In this document: in pieces, positions 32,675 through 41,108 of the stretch
Layout of the letters: each line of letters opens with the position of its first letter
Position numbering within the stretch: position 1 is the first letter of the stretch
NCBI GenBank assembly: GCA_964449845.1
Contig: CAYVES010000001.1
Span: 1-64,000 of the forward strand
Source: SOKG01 sp964449845
GTDB lineage: Bacteria > Chloroflexota > Dehalococcoidia > SZUA-161
Reading direction: 5' to 3'
DNA length: 64,000 nt
Notes under the pieces: generated by a model
Databases searched by the model: none
Seen by the model: the letters and a program-made list of their open reading frames with translations, nothing else
What the model was told of the DNA's origin: nothing
Position numbers and translations under genes: made by a program

Positions 32675-32703
32675 TTTACAAAAGTCGGATTTTATGTTAT
32701 ATA
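32675..32703 (+). promoter_or_regulatory. Promoter of the LuxR-type regulator gene
   Basis: TTTACA and TATATA are separated by 17 bp, giving a leader of about 120 nt before the GTG at 32829. Confidence 0.55.
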
Positions 32704-32828
32704 GATGCGGTCGCCTCTGATGGCGGTGGGTTTAGTGAGGTACGGGTAAGAAATAGGAAAAAAGTACTATGGACAGACTGCGTATCTTATGCTATTTTCA
32801 GGTTACCTAGGCCTTAGGGGGTATTACA

Positions 32829-33524
32829 GTGGACAAGATCACTGTTTTCATAGTTGATAGGCAGACTCTCTACCGGCAAGGAGTGCGGCAGGCGCTTTCG
32901 GCCGACGAGGGTATAACTGTTGTAGGAGACTGCCCACCTGGCAGTGAGGCTTTGACTTTGGTTGAGGCCTTTGCACCCAATGTGGTGCTGCTGGATGTCG
33001 ACCTCCCGTTGCTTCGCGGTCTTGACATCGGACGCCAGATCACTACCCGTTGCCCTGGAGCGGCAGTCATAGCTCTGACCGCTTGCTGGGATGACGACCA
33101 GCTCTTCCAGGCTATCAGATCGGGGGCAGCAGCGTACTTAAGCAAGGAGATCTCGGCAGAGGAGCTAGCTGGCGCTATTAAGAGGATTAGAAAAGGCGAG
33201 CGCCCCATAAATGAAACCCTCCTGGGCAGGCCGAGGGTTGCTGAGCAGGTATTGCGCCAGTTTCAGGACCTCTCGCTGATGGGCAAGGCTATGGAAACCC
33301 TGGCCACGCCGCTTACGCCAAGGGAGACGGAAACCCTTAAGTATGTTGCGGAGGGCTATTCCAATAAGCAGATCGCGCATGTCCTCGGCATCAGCGAGCA
33401 GACAATCAAGAATCACATCACCTCTATTCTGGATAAGCTCGATGCAAATGACCGCACACACGCTGTGGTGCTGGCATTGCGGCAAGGGTGGATAGACATA
33501 GGCGAGTCCGCTCTGAAATCCTGA
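32829..33524 (+). CDS. NarL/LuxR-family response regulator
   Basis: The 231-residue protein has a receiver domain (residues 1-120) with phospho-acceptor Asp in LLDVDLP, Thr in ALTA and Lys in LSKE. The acidic pocket is VDRQ, so one of the usual two acids is replaced by Arg. The C-terminal LuxR helix-turn-helix is LTPRETETLKYVAEGYSNKQIAHVLGISEQTIKNHITSILDKL. It starts with GTG after AGGGGG. It follows the pilin genes and has no adjacent kinase, so it may be an orphan regulator of the pilus locus; the target is unknown. Confidence 0.92.
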   Translation: MDKITVFIVDRQTLYRQGVRQALSADEGITVVGDCPPGSEALTLVEAFAPNVVLLDVDLPLLRGLDIGRQITTRCPGAAVIALTACWDDDQLFQAIRSGAAAYLSKEISAEELAGAIKRIRKGERPINETLLGRPRVAEQVLRQFQDLSLMGKAMETLATPLTPRETETLKYVAEGYSNKQIAHVLGISEQTIKNHITSILDKLDANDRTHAVVLALRQGWIDIGESALKS

Positions 33525-33719
33525 GCATCCTAGCCCGATTCAACGCAGGTTCTTCTAATCTTCCTTCCACCTGGGATTACTTCCTGTCTTCATCCTGTTC
33601 TAGCTATATTATGGCTGAGCTTGTATGAGGATCACTGCACTATGCTGTATTGCAAATACCGCTGGATGGCTGTATAACTATGAAGAGAATGCTGTGAATG
33701 GCGGCGTGGGAGGTTAGGC

Positions 33720-34178
33720 GTGGCAGGAGACGAGAGGGAAATCCAGATTCGGCGGATGACCGAAGAAGACATAGCGCAACTAAAGGCAATAGATGAATTG
33801 CTAGCCGGCCCGGAGCGAGCTCTCTCATGGCAGGTAGGGGCTGACATAGAGGTGGCGGTGTACCGTCCAGCACTGAGTTTTGTAGCTGAACTGGAAGGGG
33901 ATATAGTTGGGTTTATTCTAGGGGACATAAGAGGAGCGGAGTATGGAAAGGATGTAAGCGGGTGGATAGATATGGTGGGCGTCGCCCCTCAGTATCAGCA
34001 TATGAGTGTGGGTCGAAGGTTGGTGGAAAAGTTTTGTGGGATGTGCCAGCAGAACAAAGTCAATGTGGAAGTGGTTATCAGAGAGGATGATGAACTGTTA
34101 AAGGGGTTCTTCACGTCTATGGGTTTCCGCAGGGGGGATTTGATCAACTTCGTAAAGGAGTGTCCTCCAACGCAATAG
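33720..34178 (+). CDS. GNAT-family N-acetyltransferase
   Basis: The 152-residue protein starts at GTG with GGGAGG 6 nt upstream. GNAT signatures are IQIRRMTEEDIAQLKAID at the start, FVAELEGDIVGFILGD (strand 4) and the acetyl-CoA loop VGVAPQYQHMSVGRRLVEKF (Q-x-x-G-x-G-like but with SVG). The C-terminus FFTSMGFRRGDLINFVK is also typical. It may act on a protein N-terminus or a small amine; the substrate cannot be told. Confidence 0.9.
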   Translation: MAGDEREIQIRRMTEEDIAQLKAIDELLAGPERALSWQVGADIEVAVYRPALSFVAELEGDIVGFILGDIRGAEYGKDVSGWIDMVGVAPQYQHMSVGRRLVEKFCGMCQQNKVNVEVVIREDDELLKGFFTSMGFRRGDLINFVKECPPTQ

Positions 34179-34220
34179 AGCGGTACGGGATGGGCACAAC
34201 GTTGTGAATCAGTCTTGGGA

Positions 34221-37139
34221 CTATGATTCGTCTCTCTTCAGCACGACTAGGATCCTTTGCATCTCGCGTCGTTTTGAAGAACGCGGGGGCATTGCCTGCT
34301 TCAGAAAATCGCCCAAGGGGTGAGAATCGAGCAGTTCCTCTTCTATTGCTTCCTCTATAGCGCCTGTCTTTCTCAACTCATCAGCTAGCGGTATTGGCTC
34401 CTCCATGAAGACAGAAATGGTGGCACCGCCTTCGAGAGAGCCACCTGTTGCCAGGACGCGTAAATCGGGGAACTGCTGTAAGGATACTCGCAATTTCGTC
34501 AGTCGGGCAAAATTGATCGGTGGTATTACTACTAGCTCCACCCGCTTTTGCTGAGCGGCTTTTTGTTCTTCCTCTTTAGCTTTTGCGTCTAGGGCTACCT
34601 TTTCCTGGAGAGCTCGAATTATCCGCCCAGGTCTCTCCGCGGCAGGGGCAGCAGCTATTCTCTGCGCCTCCTCCAAAATCTTGCGAGCTCTCTGCTCATA
34701 CTCGTTGACTAGGCTCATCGTCTGAGCGCTGGCCTCCTCCTTCGACTGCTGAATAATCTGCCTTGCTTCCTGTTCGGCTTGGGCGATGACCATGCTTGCG
34801 TCAGCCTCAGCTTTCCTTGTTGCCTCCTCTACGATCTCCCTGGCTCTCCGTTCAGCTTCAGTGATTATCTTACCTGCGTTGTCCTCAGACTTCTTCATTG
34901 CTTCTTCTACGATTTGGTTGGCCTTCTGCTCGGCTTGGGAGACTATCCTATTTGCTTCGGGATCGGCGTTCTTGGCTACGTCTTGTATAATCTGGCTGCC
35001 TTTCTGTTCGGCTTGGGAAATAATCCTGGCTGCGTCAGCCTCTGCTTTCTCGGTTGCCTCGTCGATAATCTGGCGACTGGTCTGCTCAGCCTGGGAAACA
35101 ATCCTGCTTGCCTCAGCCTCAGCTTTTTCCGTTGCCTCATCTATAATCTGGTAACCCCTCTGCACTGAGTTGGCAATCGCCTTGTTCGCCTCGGGCTCAG
35201 CCTTCTCCTTCGCCTCCTGAATAATGTAGCTGCCTTTCTGTTCGGATTCGGAAACAATCCTGGTTGCGTCGGCCTCTGCTTTCTTGGTTGCCTCGTCGAT
35301 AATCTGGCGACTGGTCTGCTTGGCTTCGGAGATAGTCTTGCCTGCGTCATCTTTGGCCTTGGTCGTTGCTTCCCCTATGATCTGGCTGCCTTTCTGCTCG
35401 GCTTGGGCGATTATCCTACTTGCTTCAGGTTCAGCCTTTTTGTTTGCTTCCTCTATAATCTGGCTGCCTTTCTGTTCAGCTTGGGAAACAATCCTGGCTG
35501 CGTCGTCCTCAGCATTCTTGATGACCTCTTCTACGATCTGGCTGCCTTTCTGTTCAGCTTGGGAAATAACCTTGGCTGCGTCGTCCTGGGCCTTTCTTGT
35601 TGCTTCCTCTATGATCTGGTGGCTTCTCTGTTCCGCTTGGGCGAGTGAGATGCTTGCGTCAGCCTCTATCTTCTTTCTTGCCTCTTCTATGGCCTGGCTA
35701 CGTTCTTGTTCGGCTTGGGAAACAATGTTGGCTGCGTTGGCATCTGCTTTCTTGGTTGCCTCGTCGATGATCTGGCGACTGGTCTGCTCGGCTTCGGAGA
35801 TAATCTTGCCTGCGTCATCTTTGGCCTTCGTCGTTGCTTCCTCTATGATCTGGCTGCCTTTCTGCTCGGCTTGGGAAACAATGCTGGCTGCCATGTCCTG
35901 GGCCTTTTGTGTTGCTTCCTCTATGATCTGGCGGCTTCTCTGTTCGGCCTGGGCGAGTGAGATGCTTGCGTCAGCCTCTGTCTTCTTTCTTGCCTCTTCT
36001 ATGGCCTGGCTACGTTCTTGTTCGGCTTGGGAAACAACGTTGGCTGCATCGTCCTGGGCCTTTCTTGTTGCTTCCTCTATGATCTGGCTGCCTTTCTGTT
36101 CGGCTTGGGCGAGCACGCTGCTTGCGTCAGCCTCTGTCTTCCTTCTTGCATCTTCTATGATCTGGCTGCTTTTCTGTTCCGCTTGGGAGACAATGTTGGC
36201 TGCGACGTCCTGGGCCTTCTTTGTTGCTTCCTCAATAATCTGGCGGCCGGTTTGCTCGGCTTCGGCGACTACCTTTCTTGCTTCGGGCTGGGCCCTCTTT
36301 GTTGCTTCCTCTATGATCTGGCGGCCTTTACGGTCGGCTTCGGCGACTATCTTGTTTGCTTCGGGCTTGGCTTTGTTTCTTGTCTCCTCAATAATCTGGC
36401 GGCCTTTCTGTTCTGCTTCAGTGATTATCCTGCTTGCCTCAGGTTCAGCGTTCCTCCTTGCTTCCTCTATGATCTGGCGGCTTCTCTGTTCAGCTTCGGC
36501 GATTATCTTGTTTGCCTCAGGTTCGGCCTTCTCTCTTGCCCCGCCCATGATCTGGCGGCTTTTCTGGTCAGCTTCAGCAATAATCCTGTTGGCATCAGCC
36601 TCGCCCTTCTTCCTCGCCTCTTCTATAATCTGGCGGCCTCTCTGTTCGCCTTCGGCGACCATTCTCCCCGCGTCAGCTTGAGCCTTCTTTTGCGCTCCCT
36701 CGATAACCAGGCGCCCGGTTTGCTCGGCTTCGGCGACAATCTTTCTTGCCTCGGGCTGGGCCTTCCTTTTCGTCTCCTCTATGAGCTGGCTGCCCTTCTG
36801 TTCAGCTTCGGCGACCACCCTGTTTGCTTCGGGCTTGGCTTTGTTTCTTGCCTCCTCTACAATCTGGCGGCCCCTCCGTTCGGCTTCGGCAATCAAGCGC
36901 CTTGCTTCAGCCTCACCCCTCCTTTTTGCTTCCTCTATAATCTCCCTGCCTTTTTGTTCCGATTGGGCAAGAATCCTACCTGCATCGGCCTCGGCCTTTC
37001 TCCTAGCTTCCTCCCTTACTCCTGCCTCTTTTTGCTTTGTGATGTTATTGATAAAGGCTATTACTTGCGCTTCATTCAGCCCTTCTTTGACCACATCGAA
37101 ATCGTGTCCCCACAACTGCTTCACGCTCTTGTTTCGCAT
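34221..37139 (-). CDS. Giant DivIVA-like coiled-coil protein with thirty 26-residue repeats, paralog 3
   Basis: From the ATG at 37139 (GGGGGAG upstream) the protein has 972 residues. Residues 1-40 read LWGHDFDVVKEGLNEAQVIAFINNI, like the DivIVA-type starts of the proteins at 8631-9890 and 10193-12099. Next come 30 uninterrupted units of exactly 26 residues (type EEA-x-KAE-x-DA...AEQKG-x-QII). The C-terminal domain (VELVVIPPINFARLTKLRVSL...GGSLEGGATISVFMEEPIPL...RILVVLK) is shared with the two paralogs. A continuous helix of this length would be over 100 nm. A scaffold or filament role in the cytoplasm is inference. Confidence 0.85.
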   Translation of the reverse strand: MRNKSVKQLWGHDFDVVKEGLNEAQVIAFINNITKQKEAGVREEARRKAEADAGRILAQSEQKGREIIEEAKRRGEAEARRLIAEAERRGRQIVEEARNKAKPEANRVVAEAEQKGSQLIEETKRKAQPEARKIVAEAEQTGRLVIEGAQKKAQADAGRMVAEGEQRGRQIIEEARKKGEADANRIIAEADQKSRQIMGGAREKAEPEANKIIAEAEQRSRQIIEEARRNAEPEASRIITEAEQKGRQIIEETRNKAKPEANKIVAEADRKGRQIIEEATKRAQPEARKVVAEAEQTGRQIIEEATKKAQDVAANIVSQAEQKSSQIIEDARRKTEADASSVLAQAEQKGSQIIEEATRKAQDDAANVVSQAEQERSQAIEEARKKTEADASISLAQAEQRSRQIIEEATQKAQDMAASIVSQAEQKGSQIIEEATTKAKDDAGKIISEAEQTSRQIIDEATKKADANAANIVSQAEQERSQAIEEARKKIEADASISLAQAEQRSHQIIEEATRKAQDDAAKVISQAEQKGSQIVEEVIKNAEDDAARIVSQAEQKGSQIIEEANKKAEPEASRIIAQAEQKGSQIIGEATTKAKDDAGKTISEAKQTSRQIIDEATKKAEADATRIVSESEQKGSYIIQEAKEKAEPEANKAIANSVQRGYQIIDEATEKAEAEASRIVSQAEQTSRQIIDEATEKAEADAARIISQAEQKGSQIIQDVAKNADPEANRIVSQAEQKANQIVEEAMKKSEDNAGKIITEAERRAREIVEEATRKAEADASMVIAQAEQEARQIIQQSKEEASAQTMSLVNEYEQRARKILEEAQRIAAAPAAERPGRIIRALQEKVALDAKAKEEEQKAAQQKRVELVVIPPINFARLTKLRVSLQQFPDLRVLATGGSLEGGATISVFMEEPIPLADELRKTGAIEEAIEEELLDSHPLGDFLKQAMPPRSSKRREMQRILVVLKRDES
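34674..37013. repeat. 30 tandem 78-bp coding repeats
   Basis: Each unit encodes 26 residues without insertion or deletion, counted by hand from the translation. Units are diverged in sequence, but several are near copies: those beginning EEARKK(T/I)EADASISLAQAEQ at positions 14 and 18, and those at 16 and 22. This suggests block duplication. Confidence 0.85.
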
Positions 37140-37653
37140 GACTCCCCCTTTAGAGCCCCTAAAGAAAAGCATAATACTTCTTTGCTTAAACAGTGTAAGT
37201 CTCTTCCCCTCGGCTTGGAAGTATATACTTTTTCGTCAAGGTTGTCCACATGTTTTGATCGAGATTGTTCGGCAACTTGTTGTTTTCCTTTACGGATAGA
37301 ACTGTCGGGAAAATGCCCGAGTTATTGCAAACTTCTGACCAGTGCCTTATAATTTCCAGCGCCAATCGGCTGGGAAAGGCGCACCAGTAGTCTGCACCCG
37401 ATTTGTGGCAATATGTTGCTCACCCTTTGCTCTGCTTTCACTGATGGGCAGACAATCTGCACGAGCTTGGGGTCGGTGAGAACATCGTGTATGTTATGAC
37501 TGACATCAAGAGGGACGAATATGGGTAAGAAGCCATGTAGCAACGGCTGGACATTCGGTTTCTCACTGCCCCTGTTGGAAGCTCAGGTCAGCGGCAAGCC
37601 CTAATGGGTAGGTGTTCACTAACGAATGATGAAGATTGTGAGCGCATCCGACT

Positions 37654-37689
37654 GTGGGTAGGTTGCCCGACGTCGGGCAACCTACCCAC
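37654..37689. repeat. Perfect 36-bp palindrome
   Basis: The 18-bp arms GTGGGTAGGTTGCCCGAC and GTCGGGCAACCTACCCAC are fully complementary with no loop. It lies about 145 bp before the OmpR-type regulator gene. Confidence 0.85.
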
Positions 37690-37724
37690 TACCCAGCCGT
37701 TCGTGGTGAGCCCCTTGACGGGCC

Positions 37725-37783
37725 TGTCTTTAGCCCTGGCCTTGGCCAGGGCCAAGCCTTGCCGAAGGACTCGGGGCGAACGG
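37725..37783. repeat. GC-rich palindromic repeat (CCTGGCCTTGGCCAGG family), copy 1
   Basis: Contains gccctggccttggccagggc followed by ccttgccgaaggactcgggg. A related inverted copy lies at about 63025-63066, and a ccttgccgaaggac piece at 32412-32425. Confidence 0.6.
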
Positions 37784-37833
37784 ATTAAGTTTTGTTTTCG
37801 GAAGAAAAAAGGTCTTGAAATCGGAAGGAAATT

Positions 37834-38517
37834 GTGAAAGCGCTGATCATTGAAGATGACCCTGAGATCGTAGAGTCTGTTTCCCTGGCCTTCCACATAC
37901 GCTGGCCTGACGCTCAGTTAGTATCCACTCACCTGGGGAAGAAAGGGATAGAGTTGGCGGAGAGTGAAGACCCCGATATCATCATCCTTGATCTGGGGCT
38001 TCCCGATATGAACGGCTTCGAGGTGTTAAGGCAAATCCGCTTCTTTTCCTCTGTGCCCATTATCATCCTCACCGTTAAGGCAGACGAGGCCAGTATAGTC
38101 AAAGGGCTTGAGTGGGGAGCAGACGATTACGTAGCCAAGCCCTGTGGACAGCTCGAGCTCCTGGCGCGGGTAAAAGCCAGGATACGCGACAGGAACAATC
38201 TTGTCGACGAGTCCCCCCTCTCTTTTGGCTCACTGCTCTTCAATCCGTCCACACGCCAGCTTTTGTATGGGAAAAAGGAGATAAACATTACGGCCATCGA
38301 AGCTCATATTATTCACCACTTGATGAGAATGGGGGGTCGTGTGGCAACCTACTCTGGCCTTGCCGAGGAGGTATGGGGTGACGATTACCCCGGGTCTGTA
38401 GACAGCCTCAGGGTTCATATCAGGCGACTGCGGGAGAAGCTGGAAGCAGCCCCTAGCCACCCTCAGATTCTTCTCACCAAAGCCGGCATGGGATACTTCC
38501 TGGCGAAACCAGGCTGA
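37834..38517 (+). CDS. OmpR/PhoB-family response regulator
   Basis: The 227-residue protein starts at GTG with GGAAGGAA upstream. The receiver domain has IIEDDPE, the phospho-acceptor Asp in ILDLGLPD, Thr in ILTVKAD and Lys in YVAKPCG, all intact. The winged helix of the OmpR type is recognisable in EINITAIEAHIIHHLMRMGGRV and in VDSLRVHIRRLREKLE...GMGYFL. It is the first gene of a signalling cluster with a PAS histidine kinase downstream, its likely partner. Confidence 0.93.
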   Translation: MKALIIEDDPEIVESVSLAFHIRWPDAQLVSTHLGKKGIELAESEDPDIIILDLGLPDMNGFEVLRQIRFFSSVPIIILTVKADEASIVKGLEWGADDYVAKPCGQLELLARVKARIRDRNNLVDESPLSFGSLLFNPSTRQLLYGKKEINITAIEAHIIHHLMRMGGRVATYSGLAEEVWGDDYPGSVDSLRVHIRRLREKLEAAPSHPQILLTKAGMGYFLAKPG

Positions 38518-38691
38518 AGCTGATTGGAGTAGTCCCCTCCCCGAGCAGTCGCTCATTCTGACCTGAATTGTAATCTACCCGTAAGCCCTTCGTAAGTTCT
38601 ACTTGCCTATCCGTAACTGCTTCTTAATGCTATAGGCGTAAGATAGGTCAGAAGCGAAGGGGTGAATGTTGTGCCTGTCATTCCGAGTGAA

Positions 38692-38757
38692 AGCGTAGTT
38701 CGTTGCCACTCCGGTGGCAACGAACCGTTCGTCGTGACAGGAGTCACGACGCTACGC
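38692..38757. repeat. 59-bp double-hairpin repeat, copy 3
   Basis: Begins aagcgtagttcgttgccact and ends gagtcacgacgctacgc, located 50 bp before the histidine-kinase gene. Confidence 0.85.
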
Positions 38758-38806
38758 TCACAGAGTGACTCGGTCCTCATCACGGGAGGAAGGAGGGTTG
38801 CATATC

Positions 38807-40339
38807 ATGGTTGAGGCCGTCATGGAAGGGATAGCGGTTACTGGCTTGGATGGGACTGTCACCGAGGCCAACGAAAAGGCTGTGCAGATGTTTGGCTGCC
38901 GCTCCGAGGATGAGCTCCTGGGGAAAAACGCCCTGGACCTTATTGCCCAGCGCGATTGCAGAAGGGCGGCGGCGAACGTGCAGGAAGTGCGAAAGCAGGG
39001 GGTGGTCAGGTATATCGATTGCACCCTGGTTAAGGTAGACGGCTCTGAGTATCCCGGTGAAATAAGAGCAAGCATGAAAAGGGATGCTTCTGGCAATCCA
39101 GTGGGCCTCATCGAAATCATAAGGGACACCACCGAGCGCAAGCAGGCGGTGGAGGGCCTGAAGAAACACCGCGAGCACCTTGAGGAACTGGTACAAGAGC
39201 GCACAGCCGAGCTGACAAACGCCAATGAGCGGCTACAGCGGGAAATCACCGAGCGCAGGCATGCGGAGGAGGCGCTACGAAGAAGCGAAAAACAGGCATC
39301 TGCGGCGATCGAAGCTGCAAGGGCTCTTACGTTTGATTATGATATCGCCACAGGCGAGATAAACTGGGGCGGCGCAATTGAAGCGATTACAGGATATACG
39401 CCTGAAGAATTCGCACAAGTTGACATACAGGGCTGGGCAGAAATGATACACCCTGATGACAGAGATGAGATTCTAGCCATTCTTCAGGAAGCTATGGGGA
39501 AAGACAGAGCCACGGCTGAATACCGTTTCAAAACCAAGAAAGGCTATGTTACTCTCGCTTCCATCAGCATTACACAGAAACAGGATGGCAAGCCCGTTCG
39601 GTTGGTGGGTATTTTGCAGGACATCACCGAGCGCAAGCTGATACAGGAAAGACTCATCGCCTCCGAGCGGTTGGCTACCCTGGGGCAGTTCTCGGGAAGT
39701 ATATCCCACGAGCTGAGGAACTCTCTTGCCACCATAGACAGCTCGGCATACTACCTCGGGACAAAGCTAAGAGATACTGATGGGAAGGTACAGGAGCACC
39801 TGAAGCGGATCAAGTCCAGTGTGGACAACGCCACCACTATTATCCAGAGCTTGCTGACCCTTACTCGAATGAGGGAGCCGAAGTTAGCAAGGCTCGACCT
39901 CAGGGCAATTACATCTGAGGCAGTCGCCGCTGCCAAAGTGCCGGTCGCTGTCGGGGTAATCCGGGATTTCCCGAAGCAAGAGGTTGGGGTCAACGCCGAC
40001 CCCGAGCAGCTCTCCATGGCGTTCAAGAACATAGTGGACAATGCGGGGGAGGCGATGGGGGGCAGAGGGACGCTGACGGTGACAGCCCGCACCGCTGCCG
40101 CTGGTCAGGCTGAAGTATCCTTCGCTGATACCGGGCCGGGCATTCCCCCAGAAGACCTCGACAGGGTTTTTGAGCCGCTGTTCAGTACCAAAGCCAAAGG
40201 GATTGGCTTTGGCCTGTCGATTGCCAGGATGGTCATCGACAGGCACGGCGGGACTATTGAAGCCGGATCGGAGCCGGCAAAGGGGGCAACTATCACCATA
40301 CGGCTTCCTCTAAATATGGGTGAGGGCAAGGAGGGATAG
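38807..40339 (+). CDS. PAS-domain sensor histidine kinase
   Basis: The ATG at 38807 has AGGAGG at 9-10 nt and gives 510 residues. There are two PAS/PAC modules (about 1-110, ending DTTERKQAVEGL; about 165-285, ending DITERKLIQERL) joined by a coiled coil. The HisKA box is FSGSISHELRNSLATI with the phospho-acceptor His, and the ATPase boxes are N (FKNIVDNAGEAMGG), G1 (DTGPGIPPEDLDRVFEPLF) and G2 (GIGFGLSIA). There is no membrane segment, so it senses a cytoplasmic signal. The next gene starts 3 nt after its stop. Confidence 0.92.
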   Translation: MVEAVMEGIAVTGLDGTVTEANEKAVQMFGCRSEDELLGKNALDLIAQRDCRRAAANVQEVRKQGVVRYIDCTLVKVDGSEYPGEIRASMKRDASGNPVGLIEIIRDTTERKQAVEGLKKHREHLEELVQERTAELTNANERLQREITERRHAEEALRRSEKQASAAIEAARALTFDYDIATGEINWGGAIEAITGYTPEEFAQVDIQGWAEMIHPDDRDEILAILQEAMGKDRATAEYRFKTKKGYVTLASISITQKQDGKPVRLVGILQDITERKLIQERLIASERLATLGQFSGSISHELRNSLATIDSSAYYLGTKLRDTDGKVQEHLKRIKSSVDNATTIIQSLLTLTRMREPKLARLDLRAITSEAVAAAKVPVAVGVIRDFPKQEVGVNADPEQLSMAFKNIVDNAGEAMGGRGTLTVTARTAAAGQAEVSFADTGPGIPPEDLDRVFEPLFSTKAKGIGFGLSIARMVIDRHGGTIEAGSEPAKGATITIRLPLNMGEGKEG

Positions 40340-40342
40340 CCA

Positions 40343-41098
40343 ATGTCGCAGAAGTTAAGGATGCTGGTCGTTGATGACAACGAGGAGTTCTGCCAGAACG
40401 TAAGAGACGTTGTGGAGCTGCAGGGTTATGAGGTGCTGACTGCCTATGATGGGTTCCAGGCCCTCGAGCTGGTGAGGCAGAATGGCCTTGACCTGGTGCT
40501 GATGGACGTCAAGATGCCGGTCATGGACGGCGTAGCAACCTTCAAGAAGATCAAACAGATAGCGCCGCAGACCCCAGTCATTATGGTAACAGCTTATGCC
40601 GTGGAGCAGCTCGTCAGGGACGCTCTGCGGCAGGGAGCCTTCGGCTTCCTCAGGAAACCGCTGGACTTTGAGTTGCTCTTCGCTCTCATCGAAAACGCTG
40701 TTTCCAAAGGGGCGCTGGTACTGGTGGTGGATGATGACCGGGACCTCTGCGCCAATATGAAGGACGTGCTGAGCGATAAGGGCTACCGGGTGTGTGTTGC
40801 CCACGATGGGAACGAGGCAGTAGAGAAGGCCTGGCGGAGCGACTTCGATGTCATACTGCTGGACATGAAGCTCCCTCCCACTAATGGTCTCGAGACCTAC
40901 TCCTCTGTCCGCGATATCCGCCTCAATGTGGTCGTAATTATCATTACCGGCTATCGGCAGGAGATGGGCGACCTGGTAGAGCAGGCGATCAGAGAGACCG
41001 CCTATACCTGCCTGGAGAAGCCAGTAGATATGGACGAGCTGCTTTCGCTCCTGGGGCAGATTAGAGAAGAGAAAGCAGCTTTCGAGAAACCTGAATAG
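40343..41098 (+). CDS. Tandem double receiver-domain protein
   Basis: The 251-residue protein consists of two complete CheY-like receivers and no output domain. The first has VVDDNEE, MDVKMP, VTAYA and RKPLD; the second has VVDDDRD, LDMKLP, ITGYR and EKPVD. All key Asp, Thr and Lys residues are present in both. Sitting 3 nt after the kinase and 10 nt before the HD-GYP protein, it may act as a phosphorelay carrier between them. Confidence 0.92.
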   Translation: MSQKLRMLVVDDNEEFCQNVRDVVELQGYEVLTAYDGFQALELVRQNGLDLVLMDVKMPVMDGVATFKKIKQIAPQTPVIMVTAYAVEQLVRDALRQGAFGFLRKPLDFELLFALIENAVSKGALVLVVDDDRDLCANMKDVLSDKGYRVCVAHDGNEAVEKAWRSDFDVILLDMKLPPTNGLETYSSVRDIRLNVVVIIITGYRQEMGDLVEQAIRETAYTCLEKPVDMDELLSLLGQIREEKAAFEKPE

Positions 41099-41108
41099 AG
41101 CCTGCGTG

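Larger units (their letters stand above)
32374..32828. other. Intergenic region with direct repeats and a promoter
   Basis: Two 50-bp direct repeats (32443-32492 and 32535-32584) are followed by an A+T-richer stretch with a good promoter at 32675-32703 and an AGTACT at 32763. Confidence 0.6.
37140..37833. other. Intergenic region with palindromes
   Basis: The left end holds the promoter region of the giant coiled-coil gene (TTACAC-16-TATTAT on the minus strand) and a 12-bp AAGTATATACTT palindrome at 37219-37230. The right part has a perfect 36-bp palindrome (37654-37689) and a GGCCAAGGCC-type repeat (37725-37783). A minus-strand frame at 37322-37543 is not convincing. Confidence 0.5.

Noticed and set aside
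35284..37352. Long plus-strand open frames opposite the giant coiled-coil gene
   Set aside because: They are antisense shadows of the 78-bp repeats: the repeated codons keep other frames open, and the peptides are low-complexity Ser/Leu/Ala or Leu/Gly/Cys strings.
37322..37543. 73-residue minus-strand frame
   Set aside because: TTG start without a ribosome-binding site; the peptide resembles nothing, though it might be a remnant.
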